A stretch of DNA of 64,000 nt from Macrocystis pyrifera (GCA_031763025.1 JASSKH010000006.1:7747691-7811690); one strand, 5' to 3'. Positions 1 to 10,825 are shown, numbered from the stretch's first letter. The notes: generated by a model from the letters alone, not told the origin. A program made the numbers and translations.

Positions 1-272
1 CGAAGCCCTTTCCCACCCGACGTCGAGTCGAGCACTACCGAGTCCCCCGTTAACCCCCTCGCGATACGTAGCATCCACCGAGATACGAGGTACCAGGTGC
101 ACTCATTGACAAGTATACCTCCATACGATAAAATGACATTGCTCCCGTTCTCGTTATTAATAATCGAGAACTACGAGTACTAGTTGGGTACGAGTATCCT
201 GAGGCATTTCCCTTTCACCGGGCTGAAATATACGTACGACTTTGAAATAGTGACACGAACTCCATTTTTTAA

Positions 273-503
273 TCGAATGGTATTTACTTTTTGCATACAA
301 ACGCGGACCGCAACCCCTCGCCGAGTCCGGTGCTCGGAATCCCGCGGCACACGTTGAACCACGCCGCTTCTGCTTCTGCTGACGACGCATGCCGAGGTCT
401 ACCCCCAGCGGTTGTTGATGTCCTCTATCGTCTTGGCGGGCCGTTAGTCGAACTCTCAACATTCCTCCTTCTGAAACGCTGCGAGTGCGACTACTACGAA
501 TGA
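273..503 (+). CDS. Short conserved open frame, copy A; probable 3' exon or gene end
   Basis: I do not recognise the protein. The frame is open from 273 to the TGA at 501-503 and has no ATG, so it is more likely a terminal exon or the end of a larger frame than a whole gene. The peptide has a Ser/Pro-rich start, an Ala-rich middle (ASADDACRG), a hydrophobic stretch (DVLYRLGGPLVELSTFLLL) and ends CECDYYE. Compared with copy B over the last 70 codons, nine changes are synonymous and four are conservative replacements (N/D, V/A, L/F, K/R), and the only length change is one whole Ala codon. In the antisense frame the same changes are nearly all replacements, which supports the plus strand. The region upstream of about 297 shows no such bias and is frame-disrupted here. 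Confidence 0.5.
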   Translation, partial: SNGIYFLHTNADRNPSPSPVLGIPRHTLNHAASASADDACRGLPPAVVDVLYRLGGPLVELSTFLLLKRCECDYYE

Positions 504-1361
504 TATTTACACGGTAATCACATCCATAGTACCCATTTTGGATCTCAGCGGGGTGGACTGTATTTTCGTATAATACCCTTTGGATGTAGCCAAGAGCGAC
601 TGGAACATGTACGGTACCAATGAGATATTCCTACTTTTGATATACGTACCAGGTATTTAGACGCTGTTAATGCGACTGCTGCGAATGGTATACATACAGT
701 GTTCATAGCATCTTTGTGTGAGTCTCAGGGGTGTGGAGCATACTCGCACCGTTCGGAAGTAGCCCTAGACCAAGTACTGATTTTCCTGGTACCGTTTGGC
801 CGATGAAGCGGCAGACAAAAGGTGTGTCTGTTTAATGGCACTACGGTGCGCTACGTATGCGAGGAAGGTATTTTCGTTCTACTTCGAAATATGATACGAG
901 TATGCGCATCTCATCGAGTTGCTTTTTAACAAGTGGCGTCTGCAGTAATACATTATTTTCCAAGTTATAGTCTGCTACAACTACCCATCGACCTCGAGCA
1001 TACCCAGATACCCAGTGCACACATTAAGTTCACTTTGCATCAACCATCTTCATTCAGAAAAAAAGTCCCAGGCGGTCAGCGTTAGAGTTACTACCGTATA
1101 CAGTTCACAGTATCGGGTACTGTATCGACAAAAAAAACACGCCTACTGCTATGGGAAGCAGGCAGGAGTCACCCGCTCGCCTCTCTGGTTATACTTTCCA
1201 TAAAACTCGCGTCGCAACCACCGGACTCGAACCCACCGTATCTCAGACTTTCTATCTATTATTCCTATTATTACCCTTGTCATCCGACAATGTGTAGCAT
1301 ACGTTTTTCAAAGTGGATCCCTCACAAGCATTATTACATCTGTGTTTAAATGCCATCCATG
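504..1361. other. No recognisable gene
   Basis: AT-leaning DNA shared with 49507-50855. No frame is conserved between the copies. The empty site for the 464-bp copy-B insertion lies at 728-732 (GGGGT). Confidence 0.7.
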
Positions 1362-1433
1362 TGTGATAGGAGTGAAGTACTAATGGGCTATATATCGGCA
1401 AGAATAGCCCATGAGTACTTCACTCATATCACA
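1362..1433. repeat. Head-to-head hairpin of two repeat ends
   Basis: The left half is TGTGATAGGAGTGAAG followed by GGGCTATATA, and the right half is its inverted copy ending CTTCACTCATATCACA. The same hairpin, better preserved, is at 50856-50923. Each half equals the first 30 or so bases of the LTR-like repeat found at 2243, 17429, 18153, 51710 and 63500, so the structure looks like two such ends abutting in opposite orientation. Confidence 0.75.
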
Positions 1434-2242
1434 TTCCGCGGACCCCTGTTTCAGACGGTCATCGAACTAGGAATATCTCGAGTTTTCAGCTCACCCGTGT
1501 TTCTTCCATATTTGCCAAGTAGGGTCCAAGTAGCAATGTCGCCCCGGACGACCGCAGAGTTATCAGCCATACATAGTGATCCTGACAGGATCGATTTCTC
1601 CTGACCTGTGTCCAGCTTTTGGTCAGTTTCCTGGTCCCGATGGTATTTCGTTTTCTCTTTTTCTTCTTTTCCTTTTTTTTTTGTTCGATGTCCCGCCTCT
1701 CATCTGGCAAACGACACCACCTTTGATGTCGCCCCTGTTGGTCGAGTTGCACACGCTAGTGTTTCAGCCCGCGCTATCTACCACCTTGAATAGCACGCAA
1801 TAGGCCGATCTGTTGTTCGTTGGGGGTGGGGGCGGCTATAATTGTTCCTATCGCCACCTGGCGTGGGCGAGGGCAGAGTCAGCCACGATCGAGCGGTGTT
1901 GACCGTAACCCTCATGTTCGCGGGGGAATTGCTCGGCAAAGCCGAGGTACCGGGAGGGTCCACGCGGGGGCTTATACGCTGGGCGAGGAGACCCTGAGGT
2001 TCCCTATCTTCTAACGTGTGGGGGACAGGAGAACACTCGCTAGGGCATGCCACACCTGGGGTCCGTATCCACGCATGGTGTTTGGGTCTTATTACGAGGT
2101 GGGGGGGGAATCTATAGCCTCATTTCTTTTGTTTCGAATAGCCGCATCTTCGACCACCTTTTCCTGATCGGTTGGGATGAGCTTTGTAATTGTCCTTCAA
2201 CCATCTTATGGTCTGCATATACGGCTATTCAGGTTGGGCTAA
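1434..2242. repeat. Repeat flank preceding the LTR-like unit
   Basis: This interval is bounded on both sides by inverted copies of the TGTGATATGAGTGAAG end, so 1400-2275 could be one element of about 870 bp with terminal inverted repeats. Its last 200 bases (about 2050-2242) recur before the LTR-like units at 18153 and 51710 but not before those at 17429 or 63500. It contains a T-rich tract at 1660-1690. I see no conserved coding frame. Confidence 0.5.
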
Positions 2243-2727
2243 TGTGATATGAGTGAAGTATTCATGGGATATAGATTTAGATAACATCGCCTGCAGTATT
2301 ATGGTCTCAGGACTACGGGAATGATCTAAATAATGGATTATCCCGTCGGACATTTCGTTAGTAGAGAGTAACGTTCTTTCAGGGGTGTATAGTCCGTTAG
2401 ACGAGACTAATGTTCCTTAACGGAGATAGGGCCATAAATTGAGAAGTTACTATATTATTAGCAGAAAAGTGATCGGTAGCCATAGGAAAATTCTGTAGGA
2501 GTACACTTCCGATAAAAGGAATTTAGGAGAGCTTGTGGCGTGTGGTGGGACGAGTATATCTGGGTGTCGAGTCCCTTCCCCCTACCTCTCACTTCTCTAC
2601 CAGAGCACCTCTTCAGCTCTCGCCATCAATAAAGAATATCTAAATAAGAGGAAACGAAGCACTGCTTCCCAGCTGCCAGATACACCTGCGTCCCTTACCC
2701 TTACCCTACCTCGGTCATCTCTTCACA
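2243..2727 (+). repeat. LTR-like dispersed repeat, unit 1
   Basis: One of five direct units of about 490 bp. It starts TGTGATATGAG and ends CTCTTCACA, giving short inverted termini TGTGA/TCACA as in retrotransposon LTRs. A TATA-like site (GACGAGTATATCTGG) is followed about 90 bases later by an AATAAAG polyadenylation-like signal, the order expected of U3-R. No target duplication, primer-binding site or reverse transcriptase was found next to any unit, so LTR identity is an inference. Confidence 0.5.
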
Positions 2728-3407
2728 CATACCTAAATATACAACACGGCTGACGGCCTTCAGCCTTTTAGATTTATTGGCATGGTCTACCATTTTTTTG
2801 TGTTGTCGTATAACGGTGAATTTTAACCCATACTATATCTCCAATGTTATTATGCACGGATGCCTGTATGCCGGATTATCAAGAGTTCGGTGTTCTGAAA
2901 GCATCGTAATTTTAGCTACCGAGAAGAGGATTTGTCCCTTTGAATATAAGCTTTCTGCTTGGGTTGTCAACGTCGTTTACTCTCATTTGATACCGGGATA
3001 AAGCTGACAGCCTTAGTCAGGAGGGTGGCACCCGCCTTAGTCAGGGTAGATTAGAGGAGCCAGGTTTATTACTCCAAGTCTTAGTTTCTTCTGGGGGAGA
3101 GAAGTAGAAGTGAGTGCCTAATGATATTAAATAGTACTAGTATTTGAGAACAGCATTATCAAAACAACACATGGATGTGGACAGCGGGATTTCGGTAGAT
3201 GCTTCTAAGGGAGTGCTCAAGGAGGGAATTGGTCGTTTAGTGGTGGGTGAGATGGAGGGATGTTGGTTGTGGCAGTCTTCGTGTGTGTCACATCGGTTTT
3301 GATTTGTCGTATGATACTGCTGCGCTTTTGTTCTGGAGAGTTCTTCGCTTTCTGTTCCTCAGTCTTTTTTGGAACAACACTACACATTGTCGGATGGCAA
3401 GCATAAA
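2728..3407. other. Duplicated intergenic segment, no confident gene
   Basis: Shared with 52214-52900. A minus-strand frame (copy B 52187-52456) is protein-like but interrupted by a stop in copy A, and the differences are mostly replacements. About 3256-3400 is a separately mobile or converted patch, because a third version lies at 55412-55560. The segment ends at GGCAAGCAT (about 3399-3407), where copy A departs from copy B. Confidence 0.55.
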
Positions 3408-3699
3408 CATGAGTAAGATATTTACATTCACCATTTCCGAATCCTTGCCTCTCCGTCGTCCTTAGACCCGACCTGCGTTCAGCATTTCGAAATCCCCCCC
3501 TCTCGTGCGTCCTGGAGAATGCGACTCTTTCCGGCTCGTGTGCTTACCATACGTGCCCGGGGATCTGCAGATCAGACATTTCGTACGTAATTACTTATCT
3601 CGTACCGTAAGTTATTGTGCTGTTGCGCATTGCGCACGTGCTGCTCATGTGCTGCATTTCCGTCATTTCTTCAGCCAACTACTCTTCACATGAACAAAC

Positions 3700-4800
3700 A
3701 CCTACCGAGTACGTAGGATTCAATAAATCTGAGCGGCAGCGAGACTTGTTTTCGATTAGAGCAGCAGTACGTGGCGATAGACGGAGAATGAACAAACGAC
3801 CGCCGAGGGCCTAGAATTATATACTTTTGAGCAGCGGTGAGAGTTGTTTTCCATCAGAGCAGGACGTAGCACTAGGCTGAGAATAGAAGAACTGTCATGT
3901 TTCCGTAATGCTGCCGCAGAGAAGACCTGCCGTAATTACTTAACCTTTCTTTCTGTCTCGTAATTTCTATAATTTGTGCTATACGCACATACATCTGTTT
4001 TTAATAACACGCGCAAACGCCAGCATGTTTTTCTTTAGTTCGAAAGTGCTGACACCACCTCGTAGGCATTCCATCTCGTACCACTGCATTTCCGTATTTT
4101 CCGTATAATTACGTATGTGTACCCATGAAGTGCAGCAGTAGTATGAAGAGTTCTACATGCAGCAGTAGTAAGTATTAATAGTAGATGGTCTTCTTCCTCA
4201 CTACTGTTTCAACCCTTGCACGCCTCTGTCTTATAAGCTTGATCCGGGGTGGTCGTAGAGGAAGCTCTTCTCCTCCCTCCCCACAATAAGCATGTCTTGT
4301 GCTGTGTGGTAATTTCTGCTGCAGCAAATAAAACGGTACATCGACCGGGTGGTGTGTTCTTGTGAGGGCTTGATCCGAGGGACCAATAACCAAAGATCTG
4401 TTTTTCAGGAGTTGGTTGTGGGTCAGGGGCGTATCGATCCTTCATTTTGAACGAATGTGATTTCTTCCAGATGATGCAGCGTTGTTTTCGTTGTTTTGTT
4501 TCCAGGGTAAAATCTTTTTGGCGTACCACATCGCTGAAATTCTCCAACTAGCTGACCATATTTTCTTTGGCCTTTTTCATGTAAACCGATCACATATGCA
4601 CGTTTTTGTCGTGAAGTTTGTTTGTGATTGGACTTCTGAGCAACAGTGAGATGACTACTGTTATTACTTTTAATATTAACAATCAACTACCGAGTACGTA
4701 CGTAGGACTAGATACTTCTGAGCAGCAGTGAGAGCTATTAAAATTACAGCAGTACGTTGCAAAAAGCATTAGGATGAGAATGAAATAACTATCATTTCGA
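3700..4800. repeat. Degenerate tandem repeats
   Basis: The phrase CTACCGAGTACGTAGGA followed by CTGAGC(A/G)GCAG(T/C)GAGA recurs at about 3707, 3815 (second phrase only) and 4687, each with a diverged tail that includes GAGCAGCAGTACGT. The copies are too diverged to set a firm period. Confidence 0.5.
4423..4686 (-). pseudogene. Possible Tc1/mariner-type helix-turn-helix remnant
   Basis: Read on the minus strand, an 87-codon frame contains RQKRAYVIGLHEKGQRKYG, then QLVGEF and KRF. This resembles the first helix-turn-helix of Tc1/mariner transposases, where 'R..I..LHe.G.s...ia' is common, about 35 residues from the N-terminus. A second minus frame (4547-4209) overlaps and carries on a similar reading after what looks like a frameshift. 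No catalytic DDE/D region is visible. A TA-flanked MITE lies 290 bases away at 4979. The match is from memory of the family pattern, not from an alignment. Confidence 0.25.
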
Positions 4801-4978
4801 TAGACTACTGAAGTGCAACAACCCTTTCAAGCCTCTGCCTTATAACCTAGATTCGGGGTGGTCGTAGAACAAGCTCTTCTCCTCCTTCCCCACTATCGAT
4901 TTCGCTGAGTTCGTGTTGTGCACAATGAGGACGTTCTTGTCATGTCCTGCGACATCGCCAAACGGCTAAATATTAATA

Positions 4979-5082
4979 TTACGGGGGACCCTAGTAAATA
5001 GGACCAAATATTGTTAGTATGAATAGGGGAGTATATAGTTTTTTGTGTATGCCCTAGGTCCTATTTACTATGGACCCCCGTA
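4979..5082. mobile_element. TA-flanked MITE, copy 1
   Basis: Inverted termini TTACGGGGGACC at the left and GGACCCCCGTA at the right, extended inwards by TAGTAAATAGGACC and GGTCCTATTTACTA. It is flanked by TA (4977-4978 and 5083-5084). Length is about 104 bp with no coding capacity. The TA target and short palindromic structure fit a Tc1/mariner-dependent MITE. Same family as 56069-56173. Confidence 0.8.
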
Positions 5083-5099
5083 TATCGAACATATTTTCA

Positions 5100-5960
5100 C
5101 AGCAGTAGACTATACCAGATAGAATACAAGGTGAAACACTCTTTTTGTTTACCTTGGAGAGAGAGAATATATTTTTGTATCCCCTCCCTGCATTCTGCAC
5201 TCCAGCTTACCATTTTTTTTTCCCGATCTTTCGCACAACCTATTATTTATGTTTACCCTAATTTTTTTGCTCCCTTCCGGGAGGCGTCGTGTATAACCTT
5301 GATCCGGGGTCGGTCACAGAGCAGGTTCTCCCCCCGCCTCCCCGCTGTTGTGAAGTATAAAAAGGAAACTGCCTGATGTGCACTACTACTTGCTGCGGTA
5401 CAGCAGCAGACACACTGGCTGGTGTGTTGTTCCTTTGATGTCCCTGCGTGTTATGTTTTGGGGGGAGATTGACTCCTTTAGTACTACTGCAGTCACGTGT
5501 TGAGGACAAACCACATGAATTCCTATTTTGGGGACAAACCACATGAAATTAGAGTGGTTTATCCCCAAAAACGCACAACAGAAGCACCGGAGTATTTAGT
5601 GTGTTTTGTTGAGTGTTTTTTTCATTGGGTTTGTTGATGCTTTGTCTCAAATTCGTCACATTCGCTTAACGGGTGAGGGTTGCTTCGTTCGATGCTCAAA
5701 TACTCATCAGATTGGATGACACGACCGTTGTTGTAGCCCGCCCGCCTACGCCCGCTTATTTTTTCTGGAGTTTTCGTTGTCCGTGTTTGTGTCCGACGAA
5801 ATTACTGTGTTTTGAACTAGGGTTTCTCTTTTTAGCGTTATTATTGCTGAAGAGCGATGCTTGTTGGGTTTTAGGGGACAATGGGAAACCATAGTTTTTT
5901 GTTTACTTTCGCTTTACAACCTGAGTGCGTATAGATGCTTTCTGCATTACCTGTCGTGCC
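5100..5960. other. No recognisable gene
   Basis: It contains one GATCCGGGG module and two direct copies of GGACAAACCACATGAA (5507-5550). The open frame at 5673-5894 is hydrophobic, has no partner in copy B and gives no recognisable protein. Confidence 0.6.
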
Positions 5961-5964
5961 GCAG

Positions 5965-6240
5965 AGCGTAGATTAGTCTGTTTTACCTGCCGTGGGTTGT
6001 ATGGGACGAGAAAATAGCACACACCCCCTCGAACGGTATATTACATCTTGGCTTTGGTTTTCTTCGATTCGTCGCAGGGGGGCGAAGATAGATTCTCGGA
6101 TAGCGTAGATTAATTCTCCCGTATCTGTCCTGGGCTGTACGGGACAAGATACTATATTACTTTTCTCACGAACGGTATATTATGCATTATCATGGCATTG
6201 GCTTTTTTCATTCGTATCAGGCGAGGATTCTCAGTTGCCG
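5965..6240. repeat. 137-bp tandem duplication
   Basis: AGCGTAGATTA starts at 5965 and again at 6102. Each unit continues through a GGG(T/C)TGTA(T/C)GGGAC phrase and CGAACGGTATATTA. Two diverged copies. Confidence 0.7.
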
Positions 6241-6690
6241 TCGTACGAGTCTCGCTTTGGTACACTGGTGTGTTTTGTGGGGGCAGAGATTTTTGGCATG
6301 ACCCGAGGGTGGTGTGCGGCAGAAATTAGGGAAGAAAACCTTTTTTTTTCGTGCTTTTGTCATTGCCTACAGGAACATTCAAAATGCGTCGGGGACCATT
6401 AATATCTGAAACAGGAGGACATCTTTTTCGAACAGTTTGTATCATCTCATCCTGAACGGACCCTTGGCATGGTAAACTGCCGTTTGCAGCAGATTAGCTG
6501 TCCGTTGCGTGCGGGGATTGGCTTGGTCAGCGGCCCGTCACTTTCGATGTCACGGGCCTTCTTTACATCATGCTTTACGTCAGGGATCAACAGTAGAACC
6601 TGTTTTTACTGGACTTATTTCGAGCATAGATCGTTGCGTCTGCATCAACGGTTCCTTGGCATCGTAAACTGACGACGTGCCTTAGCCGTT

Positions 6691-6866
6691 AACTGTGGGT
6701 TGCCTGCGGGTCTTAGCGCGGGCCTTAGCGTTGCCTGCGGGCCTTAGCTTCGTCGGAGGCCCCTTGAAGGCCTCTCTTAACTGTGGGTTGCCTGCGGGTC
6801 TTAGCGCGGGCCTTAGCGTTGCCTGCGGGCCTTAGCTTCTTCGGAGGCCCTTTGAAGGACTCTCGA
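6691..6866. repeat. 88-bp tandem duplication
   Basis: AACTGTGGGTTGCCTGCGGG begins at 6691 and 6779, with nearly identical units. Each contains a GC-rich inner doublet TTGCCTGCGGGCCTTAGC. Confidence 0.85.
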
Positions 6867-7010
6867 CGAAGCACCCTTGTAATAATAATAATGAAATGGC
6901 GCGTGTACTACAGGGACCTACACACACGCGTCCTACTGTAGTAAACTAGCTGCTTCATCGTGGCCCCGCCGCCATGGGGGTGGGGGGGGCACATCTTCCT
7001 CAGTACAGTA

Positions 7011-7052
7011 TTATTATTATGCTTGCCTTCCGACAACATAGCGTAGATGCCG
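7011..7052 (-). repeat. Terminus of a dispersed element (GGCAAGCATAATAAT family)
   Basis: Read on the minus strand it gives TACGCTATGTTGTCGGAAGG then CAAGCATAATAATAAT. The same end occurs on the plus strand at 22346-22386 and, truncated, at 3394-3407 and 52886-52914. It probably marks the edge of a transposon family whose body I could not delimit. Confidence 0.55.
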
Positions 7053-7437
7053 TTCCTACATAAACCGAATATCCTTCCGTAAATCAGTAGTATCTCTCAT
7101 ACACTTCTCTGCCAGTCGTTTCCCAATTTCCATTCCCCACATCATTTCTTTTTAGCTACCGGTATAGTATGTCCTATTCCTCATCTTAATATTATCCTTT
7201 TTCGCGATGAGGGAGAAAAACACGCAATCATATCACTGCTGTGGCGGCCAATTGTCAAGGTTCGCTTCATTGGCTTTTCAGCCGCACGAACATTGTACCG
7301 TACTGGTAGTTCATAGTGTATACCTGGTACATGGTATATATGTAATGTCACAGCAGTAGTAGTACGTATATGCTGGTCGCGCAGTGCTATGTATGTACTA
7401 CTGCTGTTTGTAGCGCGTAAGTGTGAGGGAGCTATAG

Positions 7438-7480
7438 GGGTAAACGACCGATCGATTACCCAGCCCAGGGTAATCCTTAT
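7438..7480 (-). repeat. GGGCTGGGTAATCGATCG module, inverted
   Basis: Reverse-oriented copy of the module seen in plus orientation at 9030-9075 and 9305-9335. In copy B the corresponding copies are 53270-53310 (minus), 54893-54945 and 55368-55410 (plus). The module sits just upstream of the tRNA-like box in two plus copies, so it may be the 5' part of a SINE; the inverted pairs could also be ends of a roughly 1.9-kb element. Confidence 0.5.
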
Positions 7481-7499
7481 AACACAACGTAGATAATAA

Positions 7500-9029
7500 T
7501 ATGACATACCAGGTTATTTAGTATTAATATACCTGTACGAAGTGATGCACGTATATATGAACAGGAAAACCTTGGCAACCGGCGAAGATGTGGACACGTT
7601 TTTACGTGTTTCACCTTGATTTTTTTTTTTTTTTTGCACACTTTTTTTTTTTTTTTTAATTACTTTTCGAAAAAGTTATTGGGCGGCAGTCGGGGGATGT
7701 GAAACGGCAAAAAAAAACGGTCGAATACTACCGCTGTAAAAAAAACATGAACAGCCCGAACGCCATGGATCCGCTTTCGACATAGCAGTGCATGCACCGG
7801 TACTAGGGCTGCTGCTGTTGCCTACCCGTTACAGGATTGTTGGATTAGACTAACACTTCGAACTCCGGGCATCTACCACCACACAGCTGTCACAGCCGGC
7901 CCATCACTGCAACGACGAGCCATACTATGCAGGAGCCCCGGGAGCTGCCCGGAAACGACCAGCGGCTAGAGTGAGACAAACACGCGCCCCTCTCTTGCCT
8001 TTTTATTCTGCGCGTCGCGCGTACCGCGTACCTGTGTTACAAGTGATCGTCTCATCGCAAAGCACGCCGTGCTTTTCGTCATAATACGATGTTTTTCCGT
8101 GCAGGCGTGCATCGATTGCATATACGGCGCGGGTTTTTTATCTGCCCCTCGCCCCTTCGCCGCGTGGGTGCAGCGGTCTACATCATGCGCAGCAGGATTA
8201 TTGCAGTTCTCACACAACCTAACCGTACGTATGCAAAGTATATCTGGGCGCTCTCAGTTTTTCCCGGGCCTGCCCAACCTCCCTACAATGCCCCACCCGA
8301 CGCTCTGCCCCGCCCTTCTGTGCCCTCCTTCTGTTTCTTCACTCCAACGTTCTTGGTGCGCCACGGGCCCTTCCTGTACAGGCATCAAGTTTTAGAGGTG
8401 AGTGGTCTATCCTTAGAGTAATATAGAATCCCCAGGCTGCAGCTTCCAAAGGCAAGAGTCTGCGCTTGGCGCGGCGCGATGGACTACAGCTGTACACCGA
8501 TTTGTTTCGACATTATTAACCCCCAAACCTGCACCTGGTACGTATGTGGGTGTCATACTGTAGGTACTGCCTGCTACAATATAATACCAGATAGATGCAT
8601 ACCAACACGTACGCGCTGCTGTGACCTCAAGAACAACAGCAGTCTTATTTAGGCTTGGTGTTTTCTGTGTTTTGGGTATTCGGGGGTACAGTAGTTGGTA
8701 CCAGGTATTTTCTACTTTCTCCGAATCCAAGCGGAGAGCAGCGCACTACATACTAGGTACCCTCAACTTCAAGTACAACGCACCGGCCGCTGTATATATT
8801 TATGAAATTGAAAAACGACACAGTTACAGCAGTAGCTGTGATGAGATCGAGGATTTCGTCGAAACTCATCTTTGCAAGCCGTGTGCGATACTACTGTTAA
8901 TACTGTACTGTAGTGATACTTTGATCGCGCGTATTAAACAAGGCTTCGGGCAGGAAACACCAAGTCCGTGTCTGAGGAAGACAAAAATCTGAAGCTACGT
9001 GATTCAAGGAGTGGGTATTGTTACAATGA
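7500..9029. other. No recognisable gene; rapidly changing short words
   Basis: Shared with about 53325-54892. Poly-T runs lie at 7620-7660. Frames here are not conserved between the copies. The copies differ repeatedly by gain or loss of short words built from TAC, ATTAAT and CTGCTG. Confidence 0.65.
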
Positions 9030-9175
9030 TCACCCTGGGCTTGGTAATCGATCGGTATTTTACCTCCATAGCTCAGTGGGCAATAATACCATCTCGTTTT
9101 ACATCTCATTTGACGTCGTCGAGGACAGGGGTTCGAATGTCACTTTGAACGTCGTTTGATTTTTATTGAAACGCT
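9030..9175 (+). repeat. tRNA-derived SINE remnant, copy A
   Basis: TAGCTCAGTGGGCAATA (9069-9085) matches a Pol III A box / D arm, and GGGGTTCGAATGTCA (9126-9140) matches a B box / T arm, with spacing and order as in a tRNA-like head. A T-rich tail follows near 9160. It is preceded by the CCTGGGCTTGGTAATCGATC module. There is no intact tRNA cloverleaf, so this is a remnant and not a tRNA gene. Confidence 0.6.
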
Positions 9176-9900
9176 TGCGCGTGCGGTCCCTGAATACACA
9201 TCTCGCTGGTTCTCCAGGTACTGAAACGAAGCGGGTAGGTCAGCGTACGGCCGTATACGGTACTGACGCCCCAAAGATCCCGCCGTTCAGAGGGGGGAAG
9301 AGTGTTAACCTGGGCTGGGAAATCGATCGATTTTTCGTACGAGGGTCGCCAGGATGTTTGGAAGGTTTATTTCTTGACTCGTTTGTGGCTCTCATCACAC
9401 CCTGACTACGGTTCTAGCTAGCTGTTGTGTTTGCTGCTTATTAGTGCCTGTGAGATCTGATAGCTGTACGGATACGTTCCCGCTCCTTTTCGCGAGATCG
9501 TTCTGAGTGTTTTACTCATGGCCTTCAATATTTTCGGCACCGATGTCTTGCTGCTGCTGCTGATGTGGTCTGTGCCTGTACCCACAGCGTATCTCAGAGT
9601 GCTATCCTGCTCTGTTTGGTGCTGTATTGCTGCAGCCAGCTCTTCTATAGTTTTTGTTCTATGTTGGACCACCAACATATACACAAGTCCCCAGAGCTAA
9701 AACGTAAACCGTGTCTTACACGAGCCAAATACATATATATATATACCGTGATACACGAGTATTCAGGCGGGTTGCTTGCGTCACCCTTCGTATTGTTCTA
9801 AAACGACTCCTAAGGGAAATCTTGTTCGCTCGATATTTGTAAACTCAGCACTCCCAGGTTGATTTTTTGTGCTATTTGTAAGTGGTATTACATTACAAAT
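9176..9900. other. Duplicated intergenic DNA
   Basis: Shared with 55216-56275. It contains a short CTG run at 9549-9564 (long at 55795-55832), a TATATA run at 9730-9745 and the empty site (CTA near 9798-9800) for the copy-B MITE. No conserved frame. Confidence 0.65.
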
Positions 9901-9904
9901 CATT

Positions 9905-10138
9905 CCTATTTCCCCGGCGCAGAGGGCAACTAGGTGCGGCGATCTACCGAACCGTATCGACCAAGACTTGCGGCAAAGCCAAGAGGCACCTCGTCCTGCG
10001 GTCAGGGCAGCCCCTCCGCCGCTGCCGCCGCCGCTGCCGCCGCTGCGGTCGGCCTCCTCTCGTGCTGCTACTGTGGTTGGAGGCCAACCCCGTCCGACGA
10101 AAAAGATAATTCCTGCGTCAGGCGAAGGTAATAACTAA
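9905..10138 (+). other. Proline-rich module ending in a splice-donor-like site, first paralogue
   Basis: Begins CCCCGGCGCAG, passes through a CCG-rich tract and GTGGTTGG, and ends GAAG followed by GTAATAACTA. A diverged second version with the same order lies at 12118-12342. Plus frames give a Pro/Arg-rich peptide; minus frames give a protein-like reading whose differences from copy B (56281-56700) are mostly replacements. GTAATAAC would make a good 5' splice site if this is an exon end. Confidence 0.35.
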
Positions 10139-10388
10139 GTGGGACACAGCGAGCAGTTGTCAAATACCAAGCGTTGATAACATCGCGGAGCAAATTCAAT
10201 CGCTCGTCGTCGTTCTTGTGGTCATTGTCCGTGGCACCGTGCAAGGATTTTCCCATGCTGGTGGGATTCAGATTCTGAACATTGACGGTGACATGTGGAG
10301 CTCCTGTTGACGTCGCCGATAGCAAGTCCTGGCGGCATAGAACCGCGGTGAATGTCTATGGTACTACCCCCCCCCCGAATGCCCTTAA

Positions 10389-10738
10389 CTCCGCACAAGG
10401 GGGGATGATTGTATCGTGTAGTGTGTACATGGTAAGGCACCCACGAGGCAGTTTCATAGTAAACCTATTGCTGTCTCTGGAAGTGGCCACACTAGAAAAT
10501 AAATCAACTTGTTGACGCTGTCATCCATGTGCAAGGACGCCTCACAAGCGGTTCTTAATAGTAGGATTCAGCTCACCCTTTACACGACTCGCCCAACACC
10601 TGACGGCGCCTCGCGCTTGGTGCAAGCAATGTCTGCCTGGTCGGTGAAGACCCGACGTGTTCCGTCCCGGCATTGTATGGATGCGAGGGTCTGTGTTAAT
10701 ACGACTGCGGCCGTTCATGACATCAGTAGACCCCCCCG
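10389..10738 (+). repeat. About 480-bp poly-C family, copy in A
   Basis: Member of the dispersed family described at 34968-35450, entering at CCGCACAAGG and running to GCGGCCGTTCATGACATC and a C7 run. The copy-B equivalent is 56764-57112. Confidence 0.8.
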
Positions 10739-10825
10739 CGCCCCGGCTTCGGCTGCTGCAGCTTCACGAAATCGGATGGGAGGCCTCGCGTTCGGTTTTG
10801 GCCAGCATCCACCCGAAGCGCGAAC

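Larger units (their letters stand above)
4180..5347. repeat. Three copies of a GATCCGGGG-containing module
   Basis: The module CTTGATCCGGGGTGGTCG, followed by AGCTCTTCTCCTCC, lies at about 4205-4285, 4838-4900 and 5290-5345. The spacing is irregular, so this is a dispersed module and not a simple tandem array. The function is unknown. Confidence 0.5.
3408..6883. other. 3.5-kb segment present only in copy A
   Basis: Copy B passes directly from GGCAAGCAT to an (AAT)n run and GAATTGTGACAG, whereas copy A has this segment between the same two points. The right junction lies in (AAT)n at 6881-6893. No inverted termini or clear target duplication were found, so a deletion in copy B through short AAT-type homology is as likely as an insertion here. 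The content is decayed repeats, a TA-flanked MITE and one possible transposase remnant. Confidence 0.75.

Noticed and set aside
2695..2712. CCCTTACCCTTACCCTA as an interstitial telomere repeat
   Set aside because: Only two or three imperfect units, always at the same place inside the LTR-like repeat.
10068..10325. Minus-strand frame with RLNLLRDVINAWYL as a gene
   Set aside because: Differences from copy B are almost all replacements and it has no extension into a neighbouring exon.
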